DNA from: Candidatus Sediminicultor sextus | GTDB lineage: Bacteria; Atribacterota; Phoenicimicrobiia; Phoenicimicrobiales; Phoenicimicrobiaceae | Length of the DNA: 23,832 nucleotides | NCBI GenBank assembly: GCA_014894735.1 | Contig: JADBKX010000055.1 | Span: 1 to 23,832, forward strand | Direction of reading: 5' to 3' | Shown: piece after piece, positions 6,706-14,134 of the stretch | Position numbering within the stretch: position 1 is the stretch's first letter | How the letters are laid out: every line of letters begins with the position of its first letter | Made by a program: the position numbers and the translations under genes | The notes under the pieces: model-generated | The model's input: only the letters and a program-made list of their open reading frames with translations | What the model was told of the DNA's origin: nothing | Databases searched by the model: none

Positions 6706-8214
6706 ATGGATTATCTGTTAGGTATAGATATTGGCACTTCCGGGACCAAGGGAGTGCTTATGGATAGAGAGGGCAAAATTTATGCCCGGGCAGGGAGAGA
6801 GTATTCTATAAATATACCTCAGCCGGGTTGGGCAGAACAGGACCCTAAAATGTGGTGGGAAGCTACTATCCAGGTAATAAGGGAAGTAATAAAAGAATCA
6901 GAGGTTAACCCCCAACAGATTAGGGGGATAGGATTATCGGGGCAGATGCACGGTACCGTCTTTTTAGATAAGAATTTACAGCCTTTTCGCCCGGCTATTA
7001 TCTGGGCAGACCAGAGGAGCAGCTCCCAATGTGAATTTATTTATCAGAAAATTGGGAAAGAGCGATTGGCTGAGCTGACCGGGAATCCCATAGCTACCGG
7101 TTTTATGTGCAGCACTCTTTTATGGATGAAAGAGAATCAGCCAGAAGAATTTAATCAAATATATAAAGTAGTTTTAGCCAAAGATTACATCCGTTATAGA
7201 TTAACCGGAAATTTGGGAGTAGAGGTTACCGATGCCTCCAGTACTCTGTTGTTGGATATAAAAAGACGATGCTGGTCAGAAGAGTTATTGGACATTCTCA
7301 GCCTTCCACTTAAAATTCTTCCGGGAGAAGTACATGAATCTCAGGAGGTGGCTGGCTATATACTTGCAGAGGTGGCAAGAAATACCGGATTATCAGAAGG
7401 AATTCCGGTAGTCTATGGTGGGGGAGACCAATCAATGCAGGCAGTCGGCAATGGAGTGATTAGACCGGGGATTCTTTCTTCTACTATCGGGACAGGCGGG
7501 CAATTATTTATCACTGTGGATAAATTCACCTATGATCCCAAGTTAAGAGTTCATACCTTTTGTCATGCTATACCCAATAAATATCACTTGTTAGGGGCGA
7601 TTCTTTCCGCAGGGCTATCTTTAAAATGGTTAAAGGAGAATATACTACATACGCTTGATTCTTATGCTATATTTGATAAGGAAGCGGAAAAAATTAGAGC
7701 AGGGAGCGAAGGTGTCATTTTTCTCCCTTATCTTTTGGGAGAGAGGTCTCCTTATATGAACCCCCAGGCCAAAAGTGTATTTTTCGGGCTCAGCCTAAAA
7801 CATCACCAAGTTCATCTGATTAAAGCGGTGATGGAAGGAGTAGTTTTTGCCTTAAGGGATTGCCTGGAGGTCTTTGAAGAATTAGGGATTAAGATTGAAC
7901 AGGTAATTGCTTCCGGAGGTGGGGCAAAGAGCAGAGTTTGGAGACAGATTCAAGCTGATATTTTTAATAAAGAGATATCTATGACTCAATCTATCGAACA
8001 GGCAGCGATGGGAGCTGCTATATTAGCCGGAGCAGGAGTAGGAATATATAAAAATACCGAAGAAGGATGTAAGAAAGCAGTGAAACTTAAAAAAGAAAAA
8101 ATAAAACCAATCCCTGAAAATGTCGATATCTATAATAAACAATTCGAAATTTTTAAATCTTTATATCAAGATTTAAAAGAAGATTTTAAGGGATTAAAAG
8201 AGAAGGCGATATAG
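6706..8214 (+). CDS. xylB: FGGY carbohydrate kinase, xylulokinase type
   Basis: The 502-residue cytoplasmic sugar kinase phosphorylates a ketose with ATP; the type enzyme makes D-xylulose 5-phosphate. The N-terminal phosphate-binding motif is LLGIDIGTSGTKG (residues 4-16). The xylulokinase block GLSGQMHG and the IIWADQRSS segment follow. The catalytic Asp is D241 in GGGDQSMQAVGNG. The C-terminal FGGY signature region includes FFGLSLKH and the ASGGGAKSRVWRQI ATP-binding loop. Length is normal (about 490-510). I chose the ATG at 6706 because AGGAA lies just upstream; in-frame TTG and GTG codons at 6688 and 6691 have no ribosome site. The next gene, a glycyl radical enzyme, starts one base after the stop, so the two are translationally coupled. 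A relative acting on another ketose, such as a deoxyketose made by the radical enzyme, is possible. Confidence 0.88.
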   Translation: MDYLLGIDIGTSGTKGVLMDREGKIYARAGREYSINIPQPGWAEQDPKMWWEATIQVIREVIKESEVNPQQIRGIGLSGQMHGTVFLDKNLQPFRPAIIWADQRSSSQCEFIYQKIGKERLAELTGNPIATGFMCSTLLWMKENQPEEFNQIYKVVLAKDYIRYRLTGNLGVEVTDASSTLLLDIKRRCWSEELLDILSLPLKILPGEVHESQEVAGYILAEVARNTGLSEGIPVVYGGGDQSMQAVGNGVIRPGILSSTIGTGGQLFITVDKFTYDPKLRVHTFCHAIPNKYHLLGAILSAGLSLKWLKENILHTLDSYAIFDKEAEKIRAGSEGVIFLPYLLGERSPYMNPQAKSVFFGLSLKHHQVHLIKAVMEGVVFALRDCLEVFEELGIKIEQVIASGGGAKSRVWRQIQADIFNKEISMTQSIEQAAMGAAILAGAGVGIYKNTEEGCKKAVKLKKEKIKPIPENVDIYNKQFEIFKSLYQDLKEDFKGLKEKAI

Positions 8215-8215
8215 A

Positions 8216-10624
8216 ATGCTATTAGAAGAAATTTTAGATGTTGAAAAATTAAAAAAATATTTAGATTTAATCATAAAGAGGAATGCGGAAAAACAGAACC
8301 TTATCGGCTGGGTATTAGCCAAAGATATTCAGCGAAGGAAGTTATTAGAAATTGGAGATAAATATTCTCCGGCCATGACTCAAGCCATTTTACTTGAATC
8401 AGTCTGTGAGCAGCTGCCAATTTTCATCGAACCGGGACAGATTTTTTCCGGAACAGAAGAAGATGCTTTTTCAGCAAGTTATGCCTTAATTAATCCTGCT
8501 TTTCGGATAGAAAGTTTTCAGGGATATAATGATGAAATGGCCTTTTATGATGATGTAAAACCAAATGATAAGATTGCTGATATTGAAGTCACCGAGAAGA
8601 TGATCCAAGATAACCGAAAATTTTGGAGCAAACATCCCTCTGTAGTAAAGTTAAGAGATATCTATAAAGAAACGGGAAACCAGACTAAAGAGGCAGTGTA
8701 TTTTATGGAAAGGGTTACCGGTCATACCATACCCGGCTTTGAGGAGACTCTGGAAGAAGGGTTAGAATGCAAAATTAGGCAATTAAAACAACAAAAAAAT
8801 AAATTTCCGGCCAAGAGTGATTATTTTAATAGTATGATAAAGACTTTACAGTCGGCGATAACCCTGGCTGACCGCTATAGTCAATTGGCCGGGCAGAAGT
8901 CTGAACAGGAAGACAATCCAACAAGAAAGAAAGAATTACAATTGATAGCCGAGACCTGTCATAAAGTACCTGGTCAAGGTGCAGGAAATTTATATGAAGC
9001 TTTGCAATCTTATATTCTGCTCTGGCAGGTAATGAATCTGGAACAACTTCCCAATCCCTATGCCTTTTCCGTGGGGAATCTGGATAGGATAATGCAGCCC
9101 TATTACCAAAAAGGAAAGATTTCTAAAAAATTAGCACTACAATTAATACGCCATTTTTTGGCTTTTTTTGAAGTGGGGGATAGAGACTGGGCTATTTCTC
9201 AGAATATTATGGTAGGTGGATCAGAGGTTAAAGGTAATGATTTATCCAATGATATGACCTATATTATATTAGAGGCTTACCATCTATCCAATCGGCCGCA
9301 GCCGAATTTTTCAGTAAAAATACATCCCCATACACCATTTAAATTTTACCGGGCGATATCAAAATTTATGTTTAATTTTGGACATAGTTCTCCTTCTTTT
9401 CTTAATGATGTAGTGGTATTTTCTGCCTTAAAGAAAAAAGGTATAGCTGAAGAAGATTTAAAAGAATACGCTATTGCCGGCTGTCAGGAACCCTTAATTA
9501 AGGGAAAAGAAAATGGGAATACTACCAATAGCTGGTTGAATCTGGCTAAAGTTTTAGAAATTTCTTTAAATAACGGGCGTTCGTCAATTACCGGGGAAAA
9601 GTTAGGACCTTCTTATAAAGAATTGGGTCTGGAAGAGAATCCTTTTAATTCTTTTGCGGAAACGAAAAAAAATTATTATCGCTACCTGGATTTTTTTATT
9701 GAGAAGATGGTGCAGGCTGCCAATAAATGTACTGAGGCTCTTTCTTTGCTGCCAGTCCCTTTTGCTTCTTTTTTTATGGGAGGAGGAGAGACTGGAATCG
9801 ATATGAGGGATTGTAATACAGGTCTGGGGACAAAATATAATGCTTCCGGCTGCTTAATCCATGGGTTAGGAGTTACTGCTGATTCATTGACGGCAATTAA
9901 ATACTTCTTCGACACCAATTCTAAAATAAAATTTTCCTTCAATGATTTGATTACTTCCTTAAAGAGAAATTATGAAGGATTTGAAGAATTACGAAATATT
10001 GTCCAAAAAGTTCCCAAATTTGGGAATAATATTCCCTCTGCTGATAAAGAGGCAGTAGAATTAGTGAAAATAGTTAGTGAAAAAATTAATCGGCAAAAAA
10101 ATCCTTTCGGTAAGAATTTTACCGCTGACTGGAGCAGCCCCAGTACTAATCTACTCTACGGATACTGGACGGGTGCTACTCCTGATGGAAGAGGAGCTCG
10201 TGAAGATTTAAGCTTTGGCCTTGACCCCTCTACAGGGATGGCTACCAATGGTCTTTTAACCAGAATTCTTTCTCAATCAAAATTAGATTATGACCTGATA
10301 ACCGGTGGTTCAGCAGCAGCGATGAGTATTAACCCGAATAATATTAAAGGGATGAATTTAAAACAGAAAGCACAGTACCTTAAGGATATTATTAGCGCTA
10401 TTTTTAATTATTCTGCCGAAGGCAAAGGGCAAGGATTGGGTTATGTTTATTTTAATGTATTTTCTTCTGAACAATTATTAGATGTAGCTGAACACCCCGA
10501 GAAGTATCCTTATCCGGTTATAGTACGCATTCATGGTCAATACGGTGATGCCCGAAAATTATCTCCCGATATTTTAAAAAAGGACATTATCCCTCGTTTG
10601 GATCCGGGGTCAGTCTCTTTTTAG
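8216..10624 (+). CDS. Glycyl radical enzyme of unknown specificity (not pyruvate formate-lyase)
   Basis: The 802-residue product is a glycyl radical enzyme, an anaerobic enzyme that carries a stable radical on a C-terminal glycine and uses a thiyl radical to start catalysis. The active-site cysteine is C423 with E425 in AIAGCQEP, the G-C-x-E arrangement of the dehydratase/lyase branch. True pyruvate formate-lyase has two adjacent cysteines, so formate release from pyruvate is unlikely. The radical glycine is G774 in VRIHGQYGDARKLS, where the usual form is RVxGY; here a Gln follows the Gly. The C-terminus (DPGSVSF) is also atypical. The gene starts one base after a xylulokinase-type gene and meets its probable activase tail to tail. 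Context suggests a sugar alcohol, anhydro-sugar or deoxy-sugar substrate. E. coli YbiW and PflD, as I recall, open phosphorylated anhydro-hexitols and are a useful comparison. The substrate is unknown. Confidence 0.88.
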   Translation: MLLEEILDVEKLKKYLDLIIKRNAEKQNLIGWVLAKDIQRRKLLEIGDKYSPAMTQAILLESVCEQLPIFIEPGQIFSGTEEDAFSASYALINPAFRIESFQGYNDEMAFYDDVKPNDKIADIEVTEKMIQDNRKFWSKHPSVVKLRDIYKETGNQTKEAVYFMERVTGHTIPGFEETLEEGLECKIRQLKQQKNKFPAKSDYFNSMIKTLQSAITLADRYSQLAGQKSEQEDNPTRKKELQLIAETCHKVPGQGAGNLYEALQSYILLWQVMNLEQLPNPYAFSVGNLDRIMQPYYQKGKISKKLALQLIRHFLAFFEVGDRDWAISQNIMVGGSEVKGNDLSNDMTYIILEAYHLSNRPQPNFSVKIHPHTPFKFYRAISKFMFNFGHSSPSFLNDVVVFSALKKKGIAEEDLKEYAIAGCQEPLIKGKENGNTTNSWLNLAKVLEISLNNGRSSITGEKLGPSYKELGLEENPFNSFAETKKNYYRYLDFFIEKMVQAANKCTEALSLLPVPFASFFMGGGETGIDMRDCNTGLGTKYNASGCLIHGLGVTADSLTAIKYFFDTNSKIKFSFNDLITSLKRNYEGFEELRNIVQKVPKFGNNIPSADKEAVELVKIVSEKINRQKNPFGKNFTADWSSPSTNLLYGYWTGATPDGRGAREDLSFGLDPSTGMATNGLLTRILSQSKLDYDLITGGSAAAMSINPNNIKGMNLKQKAQYLKDIISAIFNYSAEGKGQGLGYVYFNVFSSEQLLDVAEHPEKYPYPVIVRIHGQYGDARKLSPDILKKDIIPRLDPGSVSF

Positions 10625-11409
10625 GAAATATCTACTTTGATATCTTTGTTTTTTATTATCTTAGCCAGGGCTGTCATCTTTCGCTTAGAAGGGGGTATGA
10701 GATGTTGCAAGGGATAGTCTTTTCTTAAAGCTTTCCATTTATAAATACCGTGCCTTCCGTATTTTAACAGCTCTACTTTGAGCCCGTTTTTCATAGGAGA
10801 AAGAAAATCGGCGATATCTTGAAAATTTTCTTCCGAATCATTATATCCCGGGATAACAGGAATTTCTATCCATAAATCTTTTCCAAGCTCATAAGTTTTT
10901 TTGATGTTATACAATACTCGTCGATTATCTTTCCCTACCAATTTCTTGTGTCTTTGTGGATTTATATGCTTTATATCACAGAAAACTAAATCCAAATAGG
11001 GGAGAGATTTAATAAATTGAGGAGATGAACCGTTGGTTTCAACTGCAGTAGGAAAATTAAAATATTTTAGACCTTTAAGAAGTTCAAAATAGAAATGCCA
11101 TTGGACGGTAGGTTCTCCTCCGGAAAGAGTGACTCCATAAGCAAGACTGTCTTTGGAGAATCTTTGGTAAGGTAAGATTTCTTGAATAACTTCCTCTACC
11201 GTAACTTCCTTACCAATAATTTCTTTAGAGCCGTCTTCGTAGGTTAATTCAGTCTTTCCGAAGGGCAGGCTTTCCGGGCTGCCACACCAGGGACAGCAGA
11301 AATTACAGCCTTTGAAATAGACAATACTTCTCCATCCCGGTCCCTCTTTCGAGGCACCATGTTTTATATTTATAATAATACCTTTAGCATTTTCTTTATA
11401 TTTATTCAT
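10621..11409 (-). CDS. Glycyl radical enzyme activase (radical SAM)
   Basis: The 262-residue radical SAM protein would use a [4Fe-4S] cluster and S-adenosylmethionine to abstract hydrogen from the glycine of the neighbouring enzyme. The cluster motif CxxxCxxC is C35, C39 and C42 (in GCNFCCPWCGSP), with an extra C38. The SAM-binding LSGGEPTVQ follows at about residues 97-105, and YDRD-type substrate-loop positions are replaced by the family-variable FCDIKHINP. It lacks the two-cluster ferredoxin insertion found in most activases of the dehydratase branch, so it has the compact form seen with PFL activase. The ATG at 11409 is preceded by AAAAGGA, and an in-frame TTG directly before it is less likely. 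It is convergent with the glycyl radical enzyme gene, with stop codons overlapping by four bases. Partnership is inferred from adjacency. Confidence 0.88.
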   Translation of the reverse strand: MNKYKENAKGIIINIKHGASKEGPGWRSIVYFKGCNFCCPWCGSPESLPFGKTELTYEDGSKEIIGKEVTVEEVIQEILPYQRFSKDSLAYGVTLSGGEPTVQWHFYFELLKGLKYFNFPTAVETNGSSPQFIKSLPYLDLVFCDIKHINPQRHKKLVGKDNRRVLYNIKKTYELGKDLWIEIPVIPGYNDSEENFQDIADFLSPMKNGLKVELLKYGRHGIYKWKALRKDYPLQHLIPPSKRKMTALAKIIKNKDIKVDIS

Positions 11410-11442
11410 CAAAGTCCTTTTTGTTTTAATTGCCTAAATTTT

Positions 11443-11448
11443 AGTATA
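11443..11448 (-). promoter_or_regulatory. Possible -10 element for the activase gene
   Basis: On the minus strand this reads TATACT, about 34 bases upstream of the activase ATG. The AT-rich upstream sequence has no convincing -35 hexamer at 17 bases. It is the best candidate for an activase promoter in the divergent intergenic region. Confidence 0.3.
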
Positions 11449-11525
11449 TTATTTTACTTTTATCAAAAAAATATTTATTTTTCTTACGGATGTTTTAAAA
11501 ATATTGTTATTTTACTTTTAATAAA

Positions 11526-11552
11526 AGAGGATTTTTTAATTTTTTGCAGAAT
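11526..11552 (+). promoter_or_regulatory. Sigma-H-like promoter, copy 2
   Basis: AGAGGATTT (11526-11534), 13 bases, then AGAAT (11548-11552). Across about 30 bases it is almost identical to copy 1 at 91-117, including the GCAGAATATA end. A transcript would begin near 11560 with a leader of about 210 bases before the HD-domain gene, or would be a small RNA. Confidence 0.5.
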
Positions 11553-11559
11553 ATAATCT

Positions 11560-11640
11560 ATGTGTGAAAAGCTCACAAAGAGGAGCCTGTTGGATATCAA
11601 CAAGGTGATTTAACCAGTAAAACAGGGGCTTTGTTCTTTG
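11560..11640 (+). ncRNA. Possible structured leader or small RNA (unidentified)
   Basis: Just after the sigma-H-like promoter, in a 363-base gap without protein genes, the base composition changes from AT-rich to mixed and several pairings appear. TGTGA (11563-11567) pairs with TCACA (11573-11577). CCTGTT (11586-11591) pairs with AACAGG (11621-11626) and can be extended by AG/CT across a GG bulge. Inside, GTTG/CAAC (11589-11601) is an alternative pairing, and GGT/ACC (11604-11615) forms a small inner stem. I recognise no riboswitch class, and no U-run follows. From 11641 to 11772 the gap is AT-rich with nothing more that I can name. Confidence 0.3.
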
Positions 11641-11772
11641 ATACAAAATAATTTATTTAAAGATTAACTTTTTAGCAAACAAATAATTTGCTTTAATAGT
11701 TTTAATTGACTAAAATGATAAAAAACTATATTTTTAATTATTTGAAATAATAACCATTCTTTGTCAGGAAAT

Positions 11773-12459
11773 ATGGATAGACAAGAGATAATTAAAAAAA
11801 CAGAATTATTTGTAAAAAAAACCTTAAGTGAAGATAGTACCGGTCATGATTGGTGGCATATTCATCGGGTAAGGAATTTAGCTAAACGAATTGCCCGAGA
11901 AGAAGGTGCCGATATATTTTTAGTAGAATTGGCGGCTCTTCTACATGATATCGGTGATTATAAGTTCTTTAAGGGAGATGAAGAAGCCGGGGCAGCGAAG
12001 GTTGGGGAGTGGCTCTCTTCTTTAGAGATTTCCCCTTCATTTATCGATAAGATTATAGAAATTACTTCCCGGGTATCTTTTATGCTTTCACTTCCTGATA
12101 AACAGAAAGGGAGAGATAAAAAGAATTCCACTATTCCGACGGTCTCCAAAGAATTGATGTCCGTAACTGATGCTGATCGTTTAGACGCAATGGGAGCAAT
12201 AGGGATAGCCCGGGCTTTTACCTATGGGGGATTTTTTAATCGGCCAATTTACGACCCGGCCATTAAACCGATCAAATCCATAACCAAAGAGGAATATAAA
12301 ATTACTGAGGCACCCTCCATTAACCATTTTTACGAAAAGCTATTGAAGCTTAAAGATATGATGTATACCAAATTAGGTCGTAAAATTGCCAAAAGAAGAC
12401 ACCGTTTTATAAATCTTTACTTAAAGCAATTTTTTAAAGAATGGAAAGGAAAAATGTAA
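11773..12459 (+). CDS. HD-domain hydrolase (YpgQ/YedJ type)
   Basis: The 228-residue product is an HD-superfamily metal-dependent phosphohydrolase. The motif order is clear: HDWWHIHRV at 25-33, LLHDIGDYKF with H58-D59, and the distal Asp in TDADRLDAMGAIGIARAF. This arrangement and length match the small YpgQ/YedJ group. Bacillus YpgQ is reported to hydrolyse (d)NTPs to monophosphate and pyrophosphate; activity here is inferred. I use the ATG at 11773; an in-frame TTG four codons upstream is listed by some start rules, but AGGAAA sits between the two, close to the ATG. The long leader carries a sigma-H-like promoter and a possible structured RNA. The last three codons, including the TAA, lie inside a 41-base inverted repeat. 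Confidence 0.8.
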   Translation: MDRQEIIKKTELFVKKTLSEDSTGHDWWHIHRVRNLAKRIAREEGADIFLVELAALLHDIGDYKFFKGDEEAGAAKVGEWLSSLEISPSFIDKIIEITSRVSFMLSLPDKQKGRDKKNSTIPTVSKELMSVTDADRLDAMGAIGIARAFTYGGFFNRPIYDPAIKPIKSITKEEYKITEAPSINHFYEKLLKLKDMMYTKLGRKIAKRRHRFINLYLKQFFKEWKGKM

Positions 12460-12491
12460 AGAAAAGTGCCTGGCACCTTTTTTTACATTTT
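12451..12491. repeat. 20-bp inverted repeat with GTGCCTGGCAC core
   Basis: Arms 12451-12470 and 12472-12491 match in 18 of 20 positions around one central T. One of the two mismatches would be a G-U wobble in RNA and the other A-C. The repeat begins inside the HD-domain gene and supplies its final Met codon and stop. The right arm ends in T-rich sequence, so it could also act as a terminator. The shape resembles REP/MITE-like palindromes, but only one copy is in this window. Confidence 0.6.
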
Positions 12492-12515
12492 ATTATGCTT
12501 GGACAGGAGGAAAGT

Positions 12516-13163
12516 ATGTATAACGATTTTAAGGGAACACTAATCATTCTAGTAAGACATGGAGAATGTGAAGGGAATATTAAGGGGAAGTTTAGAGGAA
12601 GGATAGACTTCCCCTTAAATAAAAGAGGACTTATTCAGGCTCAGGATTTGGCGCAAGAACTGAAAAATTTTCCTCTTAAACATATTTATACCAGTCCTTT
12701 GTCTCGAGCCAGGCAGACTGCAGAGGCGATTAGCCGACAATGTAGGGTGGAAGTTAAGATAGAAGAGCGGTTTAATAATATCGAATTGGGGAGCTGGGAA
12801 GGGCGCCTTAAAAAAGAGATTGCTGAACTATATCCCAAGGAATGGGAACTTTGGATAAATAATCCGGAGAAACTTCGAATGCAAGATATGGAGACTCTTT
12901 ATGATGTACAAAAAAGGGCCAAGGCTTGTCTGGATAGTTTAGTTTCTAAACATGACGGAGAGGTTTTAGCAGTAGTTACCCACCGAGCAGTACTGAAACC
13001 CCTTATCGCTGCTTGCTTAAATATTGCCCCTCCTTATTTTTGGAAGATTCATCTGGATACTGCCTCTTATAGCCTTTTGTCTCATAAAGAGGATAGAGGA
13101 TATTGTCTGATACAATTGAATCAGACTAAACATTTAAAAGAATATGTTACCGAGTGGGTATAA
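12516..13163 (+). CDS. Histidine phosphatase family protein (phosphoglycerate-mutase-like)
   Basis: The 215-residue product belongs to the cofactor-dependent phosphoglycerate mutase/histidine phosphatase superfamily. The phospho-histidine is H15 in LVRHGECEGN. The companion blocks are PLNKRGLIQAQ, YTSPLSRARQTAEAI, the acidic ELGSWEG, and VVTHRAVLKPL carrying the second His. This set matches broad-specificity phosphatases (GpmB, CobC, PhoE type) and does not identify a substrate. I chose the ATG at 12516 because CAGGAGG lies eight bases upstream. The frame is open a further 25 codons upstream, but that stretch translates the inverted repeat and overlaps the preceding gene, so it is not credible as protein. 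The transporter gene follows directly. Confidence 0.85.
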   Translation: MYNDFKGTLIILVRHGECEGNIKGKFRGRIDFPLNKRGLIQAQDLAQELKNFPLKHIYTSPLSRARQTAEAISRQCRVEVKIEERFNNIELGSWEGRLKKEIAELYPKEWELWINNPEKLRMQDMETLYDVQKRAKACLDSLVSKHDGEVLAVVTHRAVLKPLIAACLNIAPPYFWKIHLDTASYSLLSHKEDRGYCLIQLNQTKHLKEYVTEWV

Positions 13164-13168
13164 GAAAA

Positions 13169-14077
13169 ATGAAAATTAACTCTAAAAAACAAATATCAAA
13201 AAAATACAAAATCTTTATCGGATACTTAGAAGGAACCATATCTATCATTATAAATACTATTCTTTTTGGCTTGAAATACTGGGTGGGAATTAAGACTTTT
13301 TCTATAGCTATAATTGCCGATGCCTGGCATACCTTATCTGACTCGCTCACTTCCCTGGTGGTGATCATAGGTTTCAAAGTTTCATCCAAGCCTGCCGATA
13401 AAAAGCACCCCTACGGTCACGGTCAGGCAGAGATAGTTAGTTCTGTTATTATTGGGACACTATTAGCTGTGGTAGGTGTTAATTTTTTAATTGCCTCGAT
13501 TCAAAAATTTATAAATCATCAATCTGCCTCTTATGGAAATTTAGCCGTAATAGTATTCACAATTTCCGTGATAGTAAAAGAAGGGCTGGCTCAGTTTTCT
13601 ATGCGCGCTGGAAAGAAAATTAATTCTCAATCACTTATTGCCGATGGCTGGCACCATAGAAGTGATGCCCTGGTATCTCTTATGGTTTTAGTCGGAATCT
13701 TTATGGGAGGATATTTCTGGTGGGTGGACAGCATTATGGGCATTGCAGTATCTTTCGTCATATTTTATACCACCTACATCATTTTGAAAGGATCAATCAG
13801 TACCTTGATCGGTGAAGAACCATCCGAGGATCTTGGAGCAGAGATTAATAAAATTGTAAACAATGGTGTATCTTATGATGTTAAATTACATCACCTTCAT
13901 TCTCACAGATATGGTGACAATAGAGAATTAACCTTTCATATCAGATTGCCAGTAGATATGAGATTGGAAGATGCTCACAAGATTACAGAAAAATTAGAAA
14001 AGAAGATAAAAGAAGAAATGAATATTGAGACTACCATCCATGTAGAGCCAGATTATTATAAGGAGAATAAGAACTAA
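13169..14077 (+). CDS. Cation diffusion facilitator (CDF) metal efflux transporter
   Basis: The 302-residue inner-membrane protein is a CDF-family proton-coupled divalent metal exporter with about six helices. The transport site is visible: H54 and D58 in WHTLSDSL (helix 2) and H162 and D166 in WHHRSDAL (helix 5), each an HxxxD pair. HPYGHGQAEIV is the conserved cytoplasmic loop after helix 2. The cytoplasmic ferredoxin-like domain (about 210-297) has the typical HHLHSHRYGD and FHIRLP strands and ends in HVEPD. The two HxxxD pairs favour Zn(II), with Co, Mn or Fe possible. The start is uncertain: the ATG at 13169 lies five bases after the preceding stop, and a GTG at 13154 overlaps the previous gene. 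Neither has a strong ribosome site. Confidence 0.9.
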   Translation: MKINSKKQISKKYKIFIGYLEGTISIIINTILFGLKYWVGIKTFSIAIIADAWHTLSDSLTSLVVIIGFKVSSKPADKKHPYGHGQAEIVSSVIIGTLLAVVGVNFLIASIQKFINHQSASYGNLAVIVFTISVIVKEGLAQFSMRAGKKINSQSLIADGWHHRSDALVSLMVLVGIFMGGYFWWVDSIMGIAVSFVIFYTTYIILKGSISTLIGEEPSEDLGAEINKIVNNGVSYDVKLHHLHSHRYGDNRELTFHIRLPVDMRLEDAHKITEKLEKKIKEEMNIETTIHVEPDYYKENKN

Positions 14078-14134
14078 TTAAAATAAATCTATACTCAAGA
14101 TACAAGTGTTGAGAAAACCGGAAAGGAAGTAATT

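Noticed and set aside
8216..10624. Annotation as pyruvate formate-lyase
   Set aside because: Pyruvate formate-lyase needs two adjacent active-site cysteines; here the site is Gly-Cys-Gln-Glu with a single cysteine.
11560..11640. A known riboswitch (c-di-GMP, fluoride, preQ1, guanidine, cobalamin)
   Set aside because: None of the conserved core sequences I remember for these classes is present; only generic stems can be drawn.
12441..12515. Upstream 25-codon extension of the histidine phosphatase
   Set aside because: It translates the inverted repeat and overlaps the preceding gene; a strong CAGGAGG directly precedes the ATG at 12516.
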